Positions 1-11,170 of a stretch of 64,000 nucleotides of DNA are shown in pieces; position 1 is the first letter of the stretch, and each line of letters starts with the position of its first letter. The translations under genes and the position numbers were made by a program. The stretch is from Conoideocrella luteorostrata. Its lineage: Eukaryota > Ascomycota > Sordariomycetes > Hypocreales > Clavicipitaceae. The notes under the pieces were generated by a model. That model saw nothing but the letters and a program-made list of their open reading frames with translations, was not told where the DNA came from and did not search any database. The DNA lies in assembly GCA_032433595.1 (NCBI GenBank), contig JASWJB010000178.1, forward strand, positions 1 to 64,000, read 5' to 3'.

Positions 1-2212
1 CCAGCAACGCATCCGTCTCCGCTCCCTCGGCTGCTTGCCGCATTGGCACTAAGCCGTCCGGTGGCTTGATCAGTGGCATCAGCCAACGAGTGTGCGTATG
101 TACATACTGCACGGCAACCGGCAGCAAGGAGGCGGCGGGACTTTTCGATTTGCCATTTGACCAAAAGCACTTTGTAACAGTGTCCAGCTGGCCCACTAGG
201 CCGACACTTTTGAACTTGACACATGTGGAGAGCAACTAGCTAGGCGGTTAGTGCATATGCACGCACACACGTACACCATACATATTTTACAGTAGGCACG
301 GGGGATATATGTGCAGTACGAGGTACGCGGTAGTTGGGGTGGATGAGGTCGAATCCCCGGTTCCACGAGGTCGTGATTGTTTTTAGCCACTGTTGCGTGC
401 GAGGGCTGCCTGAGGCTACTTTTGCCATGTGCTTTCTGCGGCAATCCTGCTCCTCTCCTCCCCCTCCTCCCCCCGCCTCCTGTCTAATCCCCGTAGGATG
501 CCGATCCAACTTACTCTGAACGTCAACTTAGCGGTGCCAAGTAGCAGTTGGCTGAAAGACGGACGTTTATTCATGTCCAAGCATTGGTCATTTGGAGTCA
601 CATCGGACCTTCTGTGGAGAGATGCGGTTGGACGCGCTGACCAACCATGGTGTCCGATGTCAGAGCTGAAGCCCCAAGAGAAGAAGCCTTTGTCAGATAC
701 TGGTCAGGTCATGCCACGGATTTGCCAAGAAGAAAGGTCAGCGGACCTTGACCAACAAACAGTCTGCAGCCCAAGGGCGACGATGTATTTAGCTGCAATC
801 TTACCGGATAGGTACTTGCTTGGTCATGACTGTCATTTGTCGTGGCAGCCTTCGTCCGTTGATGAGAAAGCAGCTTGTTGCAAAGTGAGAAACTTGTGTA
901 TAACTAATCAACTACCCTTTTCGTATGCCTCTGGCTGTTGACATACATGTGTCGCCGTAGCTTGTCCTCGCGTAGCTGGCGTCAACCGACGAATGGTCCG
1001 ACTTTTTCTGACAATGTGTCAAGCAGTGGCTGCTTTGCGGGGAAGATGGATATCCGCGAGATCCGTGCCTGCAAGCACAATACGGAGGTCAACATGAACG
1101 GCGCCAGAGTACGGAGTAGCTAATGCACCCCTGTCCCTAACTACCAAGTAGTATTTCCGCCCCAATCAGCCTGCGATCGGTGGGTCGCTCTTATCACTCC
1201 CCACCATGTATAATGTGCCAAGCTCCACGGAAGTACGGAGCGAGTACGGAATACAGTTGTCAGTTTTCACTTTCATCCAGCCACAATACGGAAGGATCTG
1301 TTTCCTGACGCGCCAACACATAGGCTGCAAAGAGCCAGTTGTTTTGGCTGGCTGCCTGGCTACTAACTAACTCACTACTCCGTCAATCCGTACTCCGTAC
1401 TCCGTACAGTACTGTACCTTACTAACTAGTAAGTTAGTTAGATCGAGGGAGGGTCTCATTGCGTGCTGTACAACGTAGCATCCAGAGGGAATAAAAGGCT
1501 GTTATAATAAGCTTTCGTCAGCCAAACGCAAATGCGAACATGACTGCAGTACCAGGGCGCGCGCTCGACACTAGCAAACCAATCAAGTACGACGCACAGC
1601 AGAGCCCATGCACGCAGCGAAGGCAGCTCCTCGCTTTCCACGGCCAAGGCTGCACTGCACGCATGGGTGGGTTGAGTCGGAACTCGCGAGTTTCTTACGC
1701 GGCAGCAGGGCGGATACTTATTGAGGACGGGATGGCACCACATCGCGCCAGTTTCGAGTGAAATGCTTTGCAGTGTACTCCGTATCTGCTCATACTATCT
1801 TCGGTGGGATGGTTTGTTTGTATCATTGGCTGCTGCTTGGTGTACTTGCTCAGTCACCCGCGTTGCCATTTCTTGTCCAATTGATAACTGCAGTGGCAGT
1901 AATACAAGAGTCTTACCTCGGGCCAGCTTGGGCCGAACCGTGTAAATGTCTTGCAACGCAAATACGTGCCGTGACTCCAAGGGGAAAACCAACCACCGGA
2001 AGTCCTCTGAAGAAGCCCTTTATAACACAATCACGCAACATTGAAAGCCCTCGGTGAATGGACCAAAAGCGAGAATTTCATAAAAATTTCATCTGTATAT
2101 CCAACAGCGACTTGTATATGAATGAACCCGTATCAATAAACTTTGCCCCTTGCCCCTTGCCCCCTGCCCCTTCTCCCCTCCTCTTTCCAATATCTTTCCA
2201 CTGCCATTACCA
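1..2212. other. Gene-free 5' stretch
   Basis: I see no convincing coding region here; the open frames are short, overlap on both strands and lack recognisable domains. The stretch carries several copies of the TACGGAGTA/TACTCCGTA motif (about 1109, 1233, 1391-1417 and 1776). The block at 1391-1417 has three units next to a GTACAGTACTGTAC palindrome. The pyrimidine-rich run at 2145-2190 is in the expected 3' flank of the downstream minus-strand pectinase gene. Confidence 0.6.
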
Positions 2213-3574
2213 TCACCCCGACCCCTGCGGCGGGTCGTTGCACACAAAGCCCTTATTCCCATGAACATTCTCGCAATGCCAGCTGTTCAACGCAGCCCCC
2301 GTGCCATCGTACTTGACATCAATATCGGCAACCTCAAAGTCGTCGCAACCCCCAGCAGCTGCACTGCACTGAAACGACCCCACGTCCTTGACGTCGTTGA
2401 TGACGGTGCCGCTGACTCTCCGCCAAGCGACCTGGTTCATCTTGAACTTGGACGAGTTGCAGTCCTTGCCCATGAAGCCCGAGTAGTTCTCGCACTGCCA
2501 CGAGAAGAACGGCTGCTGCCTCAGCCTCTCGATCTTGATGTCCTCCATGACAATGTTGGTCGCGTGGCCGAGGCCGCCGCCGCCGCCGTTAGGCGGGTAT
2601 CCCCTCGAGATGCCCGCCCAGGTCTTCAGGTACGACACGTGCGCCGTGTTCACTAGGGTGATGTTGCGCGCGTAGAAGTCGGTGATGTACTCGTGCCGGC
2701 CGACGTACTGGCCCATGGACCCGATGGCCACGCCCTGCCCGTCGCGGAACTCGCTGTCGTATATGGAGATCCTGCTCGAGTTGCCCTTGAGGGCGATGGC
2801 GTCGTCGCCGTTCGTGATGAACCACCTGCGGAAGGTGATGCTGTCCGAGTTGACCGTGTCGCAGCCGTCCGTGTTGAGCGTGCTCCACTGGCTCGTCGAC
2901 GTGTTGTTCACGTAGATGTCGTCCAGTTCCACGTACTGCGAGTAGGTGATGGCCATGGTCCACATCTGGCTCTGCACGAAGCGCATCCTCTTGACGGCCG
3001 AGTTGGTCAGGCTCCTGAAGTTGATGTTCATGGGCCGTCGGGGCAGGTTCCCCTGAGACTTGGCCCAGTCGTACCACACCTGGCCGTTGCCGTCGAGCGT
3101 GCCCACGTTGTATCCGTCCCAGACGACTTTGTCGCCGCCAAAGTACCACACCGTGCTCTGGTTCTGGAACCCGACGGGCATGGACACGGAGAGCCAGTAA
3201 TCGATGTCGGTGCTCCATAGCATGCGGCCCAGCAGGTAGATATGCACGTTGTTCATTTTCAGGGTCGTCATGTTCGTCTTGATGTTGTACGTCGGCCCCG
3301 GCAGAAAGACGAGGCTGTCCTTGGCGCACTCCCTGTTCAAAGCGTCCATGATCTGAGGCGCGTCATCCCCGCCGTTGGAGGCCGGCTCGACGACACAGAA
3401 CTTGCGGTTCTCAGATTTGGCCTGTTTGGCAAAGTCGTCCGCGCTGGGGACGTCTCGAGACGCGAGAATATCGGCATGTTCCATCCCTCGATGTTGGATA
3501 TCATGATCCTGGAACCGAAAGCCCACGGCCAGCCCGGCCGGAGCCAACGCCAGCAAGGAGAGGAGGGCTCGCAT
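2213..3574 (-). CDS. Secreted GH28 exo-polygalacturonase-type pectinase
   Basis: Single-exon gene, 453 residues. An N-terminal hydrophobic segment (residues 1-18, ending about LAVGF) looks like a secretion signal, so the enzyme should act outside the cell on pectin. Family 28 glycoside hydrolase signatures are visible: NTDG at 234-237 (catalytic Asp236), GDDA at 256-259 (Asp257 and Asp258) and YLKTW at 315-319 in place of the RIK loop. The usual GHG motif reads GQG (279-281), so the His found in endo-polygalacturonases is absent. Together with the overall pattern (GSMGQY, then a long GGGGGLGH loop) this suggests the exo-acting galacturonidase/RgxB-like branch of the family, not an endo-polygalacturonase. 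Several NxS/T sites fit a glycoprotein. The exact substrate (homogalacturonan, xylogalacturonan or rhamnogalacturonan) cannot be read from sequence. Confidence 0.85.
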   Translation of the reverse strand: MRALLSLLALAPAGLAVGFRFQDHDIQHRGMEHADILASRDVPSADDFAKQAKSENRKFCVVEPASNGGDDAPQIMDALNRECAKDSLVFLPGPTYNIKTNMTTLKMNNVHIYLLGRMLWSTDIDYWLSVSMPVGFQNQSTVWYFGGDKVVWDGYNVGTLDGNGQVWYDWAKSQGNLPRRPMNINFRSLTNSAVKRMRFVQSQMWTMAITYSQYVELDDIYVNNTSTSQWSTLNTDGCDTVNSDSITFRRWFITNGDDAIALKGNSSRISIYDSEFRDGQGVAIGSMGQYVGRHEYITDFYARNITLVNTAHVSYLKTWAGISRGYPPNGGGGGLGHATNIVMEDIKIERLRQQPFFSWQCENYSGFMGKDCNSSKFKMNQVAWRRVSGTVINDVKDVGSFQCSAAAGGCDDFEVADIDVKYDGTGAALNSWHCENVHGNKGFVCNDPPQGSG

Positions 3575-6500
3575 TGCGAAGCTGTTTTTTTTTTTTTGTC
3601 CTTTCGAACACGAAGCTCGCTTGAATGCTTCAATAGCCTGTGGAATTGATCCCGCAGCGCAAGTATTGCCAAGGGAAATAATTGCCCTTGCTGTAGGTTC
3701 CGATAACGCAAACTCTACCCACGATACTTTACGCTTGCAATCTACTACTAATACTCTGTTTATAAAAAAAAAGGGTCATCCAAAAAAGGAAAAAAAAAAA
3801 AACTTAAACATCAGGAGGACCATTAACCACCAGAATATAAACCACCCCAGGGAGGGGACAAGTGCCGCCCTTATAAAAAGCCCGCAGCCCTCCGCGTCGA
3901 TCAGGTGAATGTGCTCCAGACGGAACAGATGGGTCGAAAAAAAGGTCCATGCCGACGCTGTGTCTCAGTAATGTCCCCCCTGCGCCCATGCCGCAAATAG
4001 TGGGAAATAAATCACTTAATACAGCCACCGGCATATCATGCCTCGATCCGTGTCCACAAATCCGAGCGTTTGTTTCCTATTGACCTAGATGCATGTAACC
4101 CTCCCGGGCCACGATACTCCTCCCCTCATTCGCGGGGTTCAACACGACGGAGGAGAATGGGCAATAATTAACTACGTGGACACAACCGGACTTGATATGG
4201 CGCTCTCTTGACAGAACAATAGGGACCGGGGTGTGGAAATGCGTTCGTATAGCTAGGTTTTTCATTTGGACACACCGCTCGGTGACGTCGACGCGGTGGA
4301 AGTCTGAGCGCTGCACAATACGCTAATATATCGGACTCATGGAACTGCTTCTTTGCAAGTGACAAGTTGGCTTTCTTACTAGTTGTGCTGCTTGCAAGAG
4401 GCAGTCTTACAGCAACAAGAGGAATGGGCTAGCTAGTTACGGAGTACTCCGTGGTGAGTTAGTATGGCAGCTGATGGACTTGGGAAATGGGCTTGTCTGA
4501 GCTGCCTTTTTCATGCGGGGAGAATGAGATGCATACTGTGATACTGCACCCCGTGCTGCAGCAAAAGAAACGGTGTCATTGCGGTGGACAAGCCATTTGA
4601 GACAGGGCTGTAGGTTAGTGCAGCCAGCCACCGACTGGTTTGTTTTGTTGGGAATGCGGTTCTGAAGCTCAATTTCAATTTCATTTATTCCGTAGTTACT
4701 CCGTTCCGTACAGCGTCTCTGTCCAGCGACAGGGCCTGGACATGGCGAGAGCAACGTCATACGCCATTTGTTCATGCATGCAGCTCTACTTTCCCCGTGA
4801 CCCATCCGAATCGCCAAGAGGGCGATCGCAAGCCACCACCGCGCCAGTAAGCACAAACGCACCACCTCGTAGTCACGATGCACTGACAGAACCGGGGGGG
4901 GGAAGGAGGGCGCTGCCCGTTCATAGCGCCAGCGCATTAGTTAGCTACGACGGGACTGAACATGAGCCGGCAAATGTCTGTTTGTTTGTCTTACCCTCTT
5001 CCCCTTGTTGACAACGACACAACAAGTAGCTAAGAGTTGTGGACTAAATCCGGCCAACAAGGACCTGCTGATCCCCCCCTCAAAGGACAATCAACCCGAA
5101 TTGCTGTACTCTGTAACTACTCCGTATGCATTGTTTGGAGTATGAAGTACGGACTATACTAGTAGTACGTCCTGGGAATTGGAGTCCGTCCGGGGATAAC
5201 CACTTTCTCTCGTGCGATGGAGCACACGATTTCCACGTTTGTTCCATAAACAGCAAGTGGGGCGGCATCCCCCGCATTTTGTGCATCTCGACGGGGGATG
5301 GAGCAGCCGTGGGGAGGGGAGGGGAGGAGTTGCTCCTATCTCACGACAATTCCGGCCTCGTTCGTGCCGCCGACCGAACAACGCATCCCATGCGGAGTAC
5401 GCTTCTACGGCCGTGAAACCCTCGTGACTGTCGTGACAGGCGAGGGCAAGGGCGTTCTGCGGGTCAGCAGCGAGAGCTGGCGCTCTTTGAGAGCGGATTC
5501 GCTGGTCAATCAGTCTGGCTGGGTGTTGGGTCAGTCTGCCAGCAAATCCCGGGACTACCTTGGAGATGCACAGTTGGTGTAGTTGCATTGTGTTAGGAGG
5601 CTTCCCTGGATCGTCCATCCCATGGGAGGGCTGTTGCTATCGGTCCTTTGTCCAGCTGCAGGTGTATGTGTGTGTATGTGTGTGTGGTGTGTGTGAGTAT
5701 GTGTATGTATGTATTTGTGTGTATGTGTGTATGTATTTGTGTGTATGTATTTGTGTGTATGTGTGTATGTGTGTATGTGTGTATGTGGTATGTGTGTATG
5801 TGTGTATGTGTGTATGTGTGTATGTGGTATGTGTGTATGTGTGTATGTGGTATGTGTGTGTGCGTGCTGCATCTCGGAGCCCCGGTTGGAAATATCACTG
5901 CCAACGAGCTTGGAGAGTATTACTAGTATGCCATGGCCAGATGACTAGTATAAGCTGCATCTTGGGCCCGCGCCGCGCGTTGTCCATATGATTGCTCTGG
6001 AAATCACAACACCCAGCTCTAGGTAAGTGGAAAGGTGAATCCTCAGCCCATTCATCCATAGCCCCTCGAAAGGTCTCAAGAGCGTCTTTCCGCCGTTCTT
6101 GTACTTTGTGCTCGGAACCAAAAACTCGAAGGGAGCGCAGCACAGAGAGCACACGCTGCATCGTTGCATCGCAGCATTAAATACCACTTGAGAACGCAAC
6201 ACAGCAGATCGACAGGGCAAGCAACCACCGCCATGCAAGTCATCCAGCAACACGACATGTCATGCTGGACCACCAATCTCCAGCATCAATACATAATTGC
6301 GGCGGCGCAACACCCGTAGAACTCCCATATCAGCTGTTCAGTCTAGCCCGAGTTGCAAGAGACTATTGTTCCCTACCCGGAGACTCTCCTACTCTGCAAC
6401 AGCTAGCACAGGCTTTTGAAAACACCAGGAAACGCGTTGGACGTGGATCCCTCGCCCCCCATCGTATCATCCGCACTGCGTGTCCACGGAGATTGCAATC

Positions 6501-7224
6501 CCGTCCAAGCACAGATCCGTCCGCAGACATGCCTGTCCACACGATCTCTACTTGCTAGGTTCACGCTTCACATACCGTAAGCTCCTGTGACACCAGGATT
6601 CGCATCCCCACGTCGCCCAACCACATAAAACACCAGCCATGCTCCCTGGGCAATACTCGGTATCACTTCCCTTCCCCTCCCCATGTAGTATGCAGCATAT
6701 GCAGTACGGCCTTCAACCCGACCACGACGGCCTCTAGGGTCAGCCTTCTTCCGGAAGAGACGGTCAAAACCCATCTCTGTGCGACATCTTTATCCTTCCC
6801 ACCCACGTAGCTGATCTTGAATGTGGTACTAGTAGGTAGTGGCTGTGGAACTGGCTTTGCTGGACACAATAGACGGAGTGTAATTCCAGCTGCATGTGAA
6901 ATCGCGAAACCTAGGTTTCTATCAAGGCTTATCAGATGCTATTTCCTACGGGAACCAAGGAGTATCTAGATGACTCTTTTGGTAAAAAAAGCCTAAAGGT
7001 GCTCACTACCATCCAGGGTAAATTCACGCCGACTAGACAAACGAGATTTAGAAACAACAAAGGGGTATAGGTCGATTATATAAGCTCTAATCGCAATGCC
7101 ATGCTTTACGCTCCAAACCCATGCTGTCTATACCCATCCCTCACTGTTTAACCGCCCCCCATAGTGAATTAAAATAGAAATTTTTGAAAGTAAAAGAAAA
7201 AATGTACCTCCAAAGTAGCGCTCC
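3575..7224. other. 3.6-kb intergenic stretch, no supported gene
   Basis: No domain-bearing or spliced gene could be assembled. It holds the promoter side of the GH28 gene (T/A homopolymer runs at 3580-3600 and 3768-3802), copies of the TACTCCGTA motif (4438-4452, 5118-5126) and a (TG)n/(TGTA)n tract at 5660-5867. The right end (about 6900-7224) is AT-rich and is probably the 3' untranslated and terminator region of the FHIP gene. Confidence 0.55.
5660..5867. repeat. TG/TGTA microsatellite tract
   Basis: About 200 bp of nearly uninterrupted alternating pyrimidine-purine sequence built from TGTG, TGTATG and TTTGTG units, with an inner repeat about 36 bp long (TGTATGTGGTATG blocks near 5785, 5825 and 5845). 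It is translatable in several frames only as low-complexity Cys/Val/Tyr or His/Thr peptides, so it is not coding. Confidence 0.95.
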
Positions 7225-10200
7225 TTACACATAGCGAACCTCATCAAACAGCCCAGCCCGAACCTGCATTAAACTAGCCAGCTCCAATAAAAAGGACTGA
7301 AAAACAATGACGTTTGTCAAAACATGCGATACAGAGACCGTTTGCTTATTAGGCGTTGCAGCGTCAGTCTCGTCTGGCACATCTGCTAACACCTCGCTTA
7401 CATCTGCGGCATCGCCGTCATGTTGCTGTTCCCCGGCTACGTCAGCCACATCATCAATCTTCGTGGCCGCCATTTTCTTGCCCAGATCTAGAGGGATGGG
7501 TTTCAACTTGTCATCCGGAAGTCCAACGCGTTTGGATAAAATGCTTTGGTCAAAAGCTGCAAAAGTAGACGCCTGACTCTCTGCTACCATGTCTCGTTCT
7601 TCAGGTGTTGGACCGATGTCTGGCCTGACGCTTCCGGGAGAAAAACTCCGAGTCACACCGCTCTTACCAGGATCATGGTAATTAAGGGGGAATTCTTTCG
7701 GGGGCACTCGAATGGCTTTCGGTGTTATGAGCTCTGGGCCCCCTGGATAGCCTCCAGGTGTCGAGGTTCCCGAGCTTCGGCTTTGATCTTTGCGTCCTCT
7801 GGGACTCGCTGACCTGCTAGGTGTTCCTAATTCAGAAAAGAGGCGTTGAGCGAAGCCCTCGAGGGCGGAAGGTCGGGAGGGAGATCCAGCTCGGAGCGCC
7901 TCATCCAGGCTCGGCCGCTCTGGTGTGCCCGGGCCTGTTGGTGACGCTTTTCTCACGGGTGCAGGAGGGTTATCCAGCATGGTTTCGGCCGTCTGGAAAG
8001 CATCTCGCCGCTGCTCAAGAAGTTCTTCAAACCTAGCGATCGACTGCTTGTACGCTGCAACTTGGTCGCAAAGGTGCTTCAAGACACGCAATACCCGGGG
8101 TAACTGAGACTCTGTCCACTTGGGCTTACTTCTGCAACGCTCCATGCCCTTCAACCGCTGCGCTTCGTCAAAGGTCTCACTCAAAGAGCTGTCAATAGTC
8201 CGTAATGGCGGCTCGGCAGTCTCACTAGCAACTGATGTTTCGTAACCATGCTCCAGTTCTTCCTCGTCCTCCACATAGGAATAGTTTCCGGGGTTTCGCG
8301 CAAGCCAGCCTTCGATGTTCATATAACCGCAAACAGCAAGATCAACAATGGTCTCGGTTACAGATAGATTGGTTTCCACAGGATTTATAAAAAAGGTTTC
8401 CAAAAGATCCAAAATGACATTGAGCAGAGGATCGTCCGGACGGAGAGTGTGTTCACGGACATGTCGTGGTGCCCCTGGAGAACTGTTTGGCAGATCGGGA
8501 AGTTTATGGTTGTTTGTGGAGACTCGTGGCGCTACCAGCCGCAGCGAGCAAGGATGACTCTCGAGCCGTGACATAGTATCCTTGAGGATGTTGGCATAAA
8601 TTTCATCGAAATTTGTCTTGCCGCCAATGGTACCGGCCAAAGAGACGAGGTACTCAATCTCCTGCTCGTGGGCTCCAACCGTCCGATGATTCGTCTGGCT
8701 GGGCAACATGTCGGTCCTCAGAAGAGTAAACACTGCGTAACGGTGATGTCTCTTCAAGATAGCCGACACCAATTGCAGCGTAACGTGAATTGTTTGTTGA
8801 TTCTGTGATCTCAAACAGGATAAAAGCAGGTCAACGAGGTTAAAAAGAAGGGGTGTTGCTGGCTCCTCCGCCTTTTCAGCCATCATCTTTGTCAGATCCA
8901 TTGACTTTCTCTTCCGGGCGTCGCTGACTGACGATCGCGAAGGTTTCTTATTAAGAGGAGCAGCATCCGGCAGGGCCAACAGATAGTGCAGAATAAGGTT
9001 AATCATATCGGGGTGGTCCAAGGACTCAAGAATCCGCCGCAAATAAGTCAGGACAGCAACAGATGAGCCCCCGTCGATATCAGAAGACTCCAGAAGCGAG
9101 GGGTACCTGGGAGACGAGTGATTAGTGCCATGCCCAAAGACAGAGAAGGTTCCATGTGCTTTGTCAGGGTACATACAGTAACTGCTGGAGGAAAATGACT
9201 TGAAAATGCTCCAACAAGGTTGACTTGACCTCCACCGACCGACAATGATTTAACACATCTTGCCAAAACAACAAGTGGGACAGAAAAGTCTCCAAGTGCG
9301 ACTGAAACTCTGGTGAACAAGAGCTGATGATCTCGTAGTTGGACGTAGGGTGCTCGTAATCCGACAAGGCCAAGATGGGTGGCAGATCATGCGGCAAGTG
9401 ATCAATGACCAGCTTGCGACTCAACTGGCTATACAATGCACCCAGACCTGTTGCCATGAGAGTAGACAAGTCGCTTTCCACAATCCACTGCTCCAAATCG
9501 GCCGAGCTCGACGCAGCCTCAATGATGTAGAGCAACCCCGTTCGAGCAAAATCGCCCACTTTACCCTCATGATGAATATAGTCCATCAGAATGTAAAACA
9601 AGGGGAAATCGACTCGTTGCGTCCGGCCAGCGAATCGTTCTCGGTCGTTGCGGTCCCTCTCGCCATTTGCATTGGGTAGCGGCGTCTTGAACCACGCAGG
9701 TAAAATCGCAGGATCGAGGCGAATCTTGGTCGTAATGTTGAAGGCAAGTTCAACAACGCGCGATTCTGTATCCAGGCCAAGCCGCACGCTGTTGACACCA
9801 GTAATGCGCACAAGCAGGTTGGTCAAGCTACCAGAAAAAGTAGGGTTCTCGACAAAGGCCTCCTCCTCGCTTTCGATGAGGGTCGCAAAAAATAAAACGG
9901 CTTCTTTTATAATCCATTCGTTATAGGAGGTCGTGGCGATCTTGCCGATAGGTACGTAGATTTGTTTGATAGAAGCATACTGGATGCAAGGATGAGGAAG
10001 AGGACGTCGGCTCTCGTCGCTTAGGATGTTGGTAAGTTCTTGGAGGCGAATCTCGAGTATCTCGGCAGCGTCGCTGTCACGAGAGAGGTTGGATGAGGTG
10101 CGCCATGTTGACTGCGTTCCCCAAGATGTGAGTACGCAAGGAGTTTTGGCAGCCGCCGCCGCAAGCCAAATAAATTAAGGGCAGCAGATACGAAATGCTT

Positions 10201-10419
10201 ACCAGCAAGTTTGCGTATTCCTTCTCGAACCGGTGCAGTCGTTTGGCCGGATCCTTTGCCTGGTCTTTTCGCGGGCTGCCTGCCGCCAAGGGGCTCAACA
10301 ATCGCGACCACTGCCGTCACCATATCACAGCTCCTGTCAGCTTCAACATTGCTCCTACCGCTCATCCCAGCGCGTGGGTGTGGTAACGAACGTAAAACAG
10401 GTGTACTCACAAAATCCAT
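7225..10419 (-). CDS. FHIP (RAI16-like) subunit of the FTS-Hook-FHIP dynein adaptor
   Basis: Four coding exons: 10419-10411 (only Met-Asp-Phe), 10310-10203, 10111-9177 and 9106-7225, giving 977 residues. All donors (GTGAGT, GTAAGC, GTATGT) and the frame close cleanly. The N-terminus MDF-WSRLL, the block RKDQAKDPAKRL, and DFPLFYILMDYIHHEGKVGDFARTG-like sequence in exon 3 mark the RAI16/FHIP family (Aspergillus FhipA). These proteins bind Hook and FTS and link early endosomes to dynein for long-range transport along hyphal microtubules. Residues after about 640 are Ser/Pro-rich and low complexity (RKASPTGPGTPERPS, then SPSRPSALEG). A short conserved-looking C-terminus (VLTNVIVFQSFLLELASLMQVRAGLFDEVRYV region) closes the protein. 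The 9-nt first exon is easily missed by automated prediction. Confidence 0.9.
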
Positions 10420-11170
10420 GGTGATGGCGGCATCGTCCCCAGGGAAATAGGTAGCGAAAGAAGGGCAGAGTGTTCCCTTAAAATGCCGCGTCGTATGCGG
10501 TCGTATGCGCGTTTGAAGTTCAAGGTTCCAAGATAGGGACGATGGCACCAATACTGCCGTGGCGGTACGGAGTACGGAGTACTTTAGTTAGAAACAACAC
10601 CGTGGTTATTGTGGTACACTAACTAGGTAACTACTCCGTACCACTAGCCTGGAACTCAGGGCTATTTACCTGTAGGTACAGGTATAACTACCCAGGCACA
10701 GAGTACATATAGTACGAAGTACTCCGTAAGGCCAAGCATATCCAACGATTAGTTAGTTTACTGCACATGCATGCAGTAATGTTGAATTGCGGGTAACATT
10801 GGATGCTCGTGTCACCTGGCGCTACCCTTCGCGCAGCGTTAGCGTCGCCGGTCACTCCCTGCCTGCCGCCTGGGCCGTAGCCACCAGCCAGTGAGGCTCC
10901 GATGCAGGGTATTGGGGTAATGCTTCCGGAGTACAGAGTGCTTTACCCATGCACTTGATGCATTGACTGTTCAATTATTTTCATTTGCTACGGGGTAGGG
11001 AGTGTAGGGGTGCCTTGTTGGGCGTCCAAGTCGTCAGCATCTTTCATTCCGGAACATTCACACGAGTAAACCAGACGAGGAGCTAGCATAACACATCTAT
11101 TTCCGCTTCAGTTAAACAACAAATAGTCCAACTACACGAGACATCCGCTGGTCTGAAAACCAAGACACAA
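10420..11170. promoter_or_regulatory. FHIP upstream region / AcrB 3' region
   Basis: About 750 bp lie between the start of the FHIP gene and the stop of acrB, both on the minus strand. Three copies of the short motif cluster here: TACGGAGTACGGAGTACT at 10566-10583, and TACTCCGTA at 10632-10640 and 10720-10728. No coding sequence was recognised. FHIP promoter elements should lie here, but none could be identified individually. Confidence 0.5.

Noticed and set aside
429..941. 170-codon plus-strand open frame near the left end
   Set aside because: No domain, Cys/Ser-rich chance composition, and competing frames on both strands.
5560..5991. Cys/Val/Tyr-rich or His/Thr-rich open frames
   Set aside because: They are translations of the TG/TGTA microsatellite.
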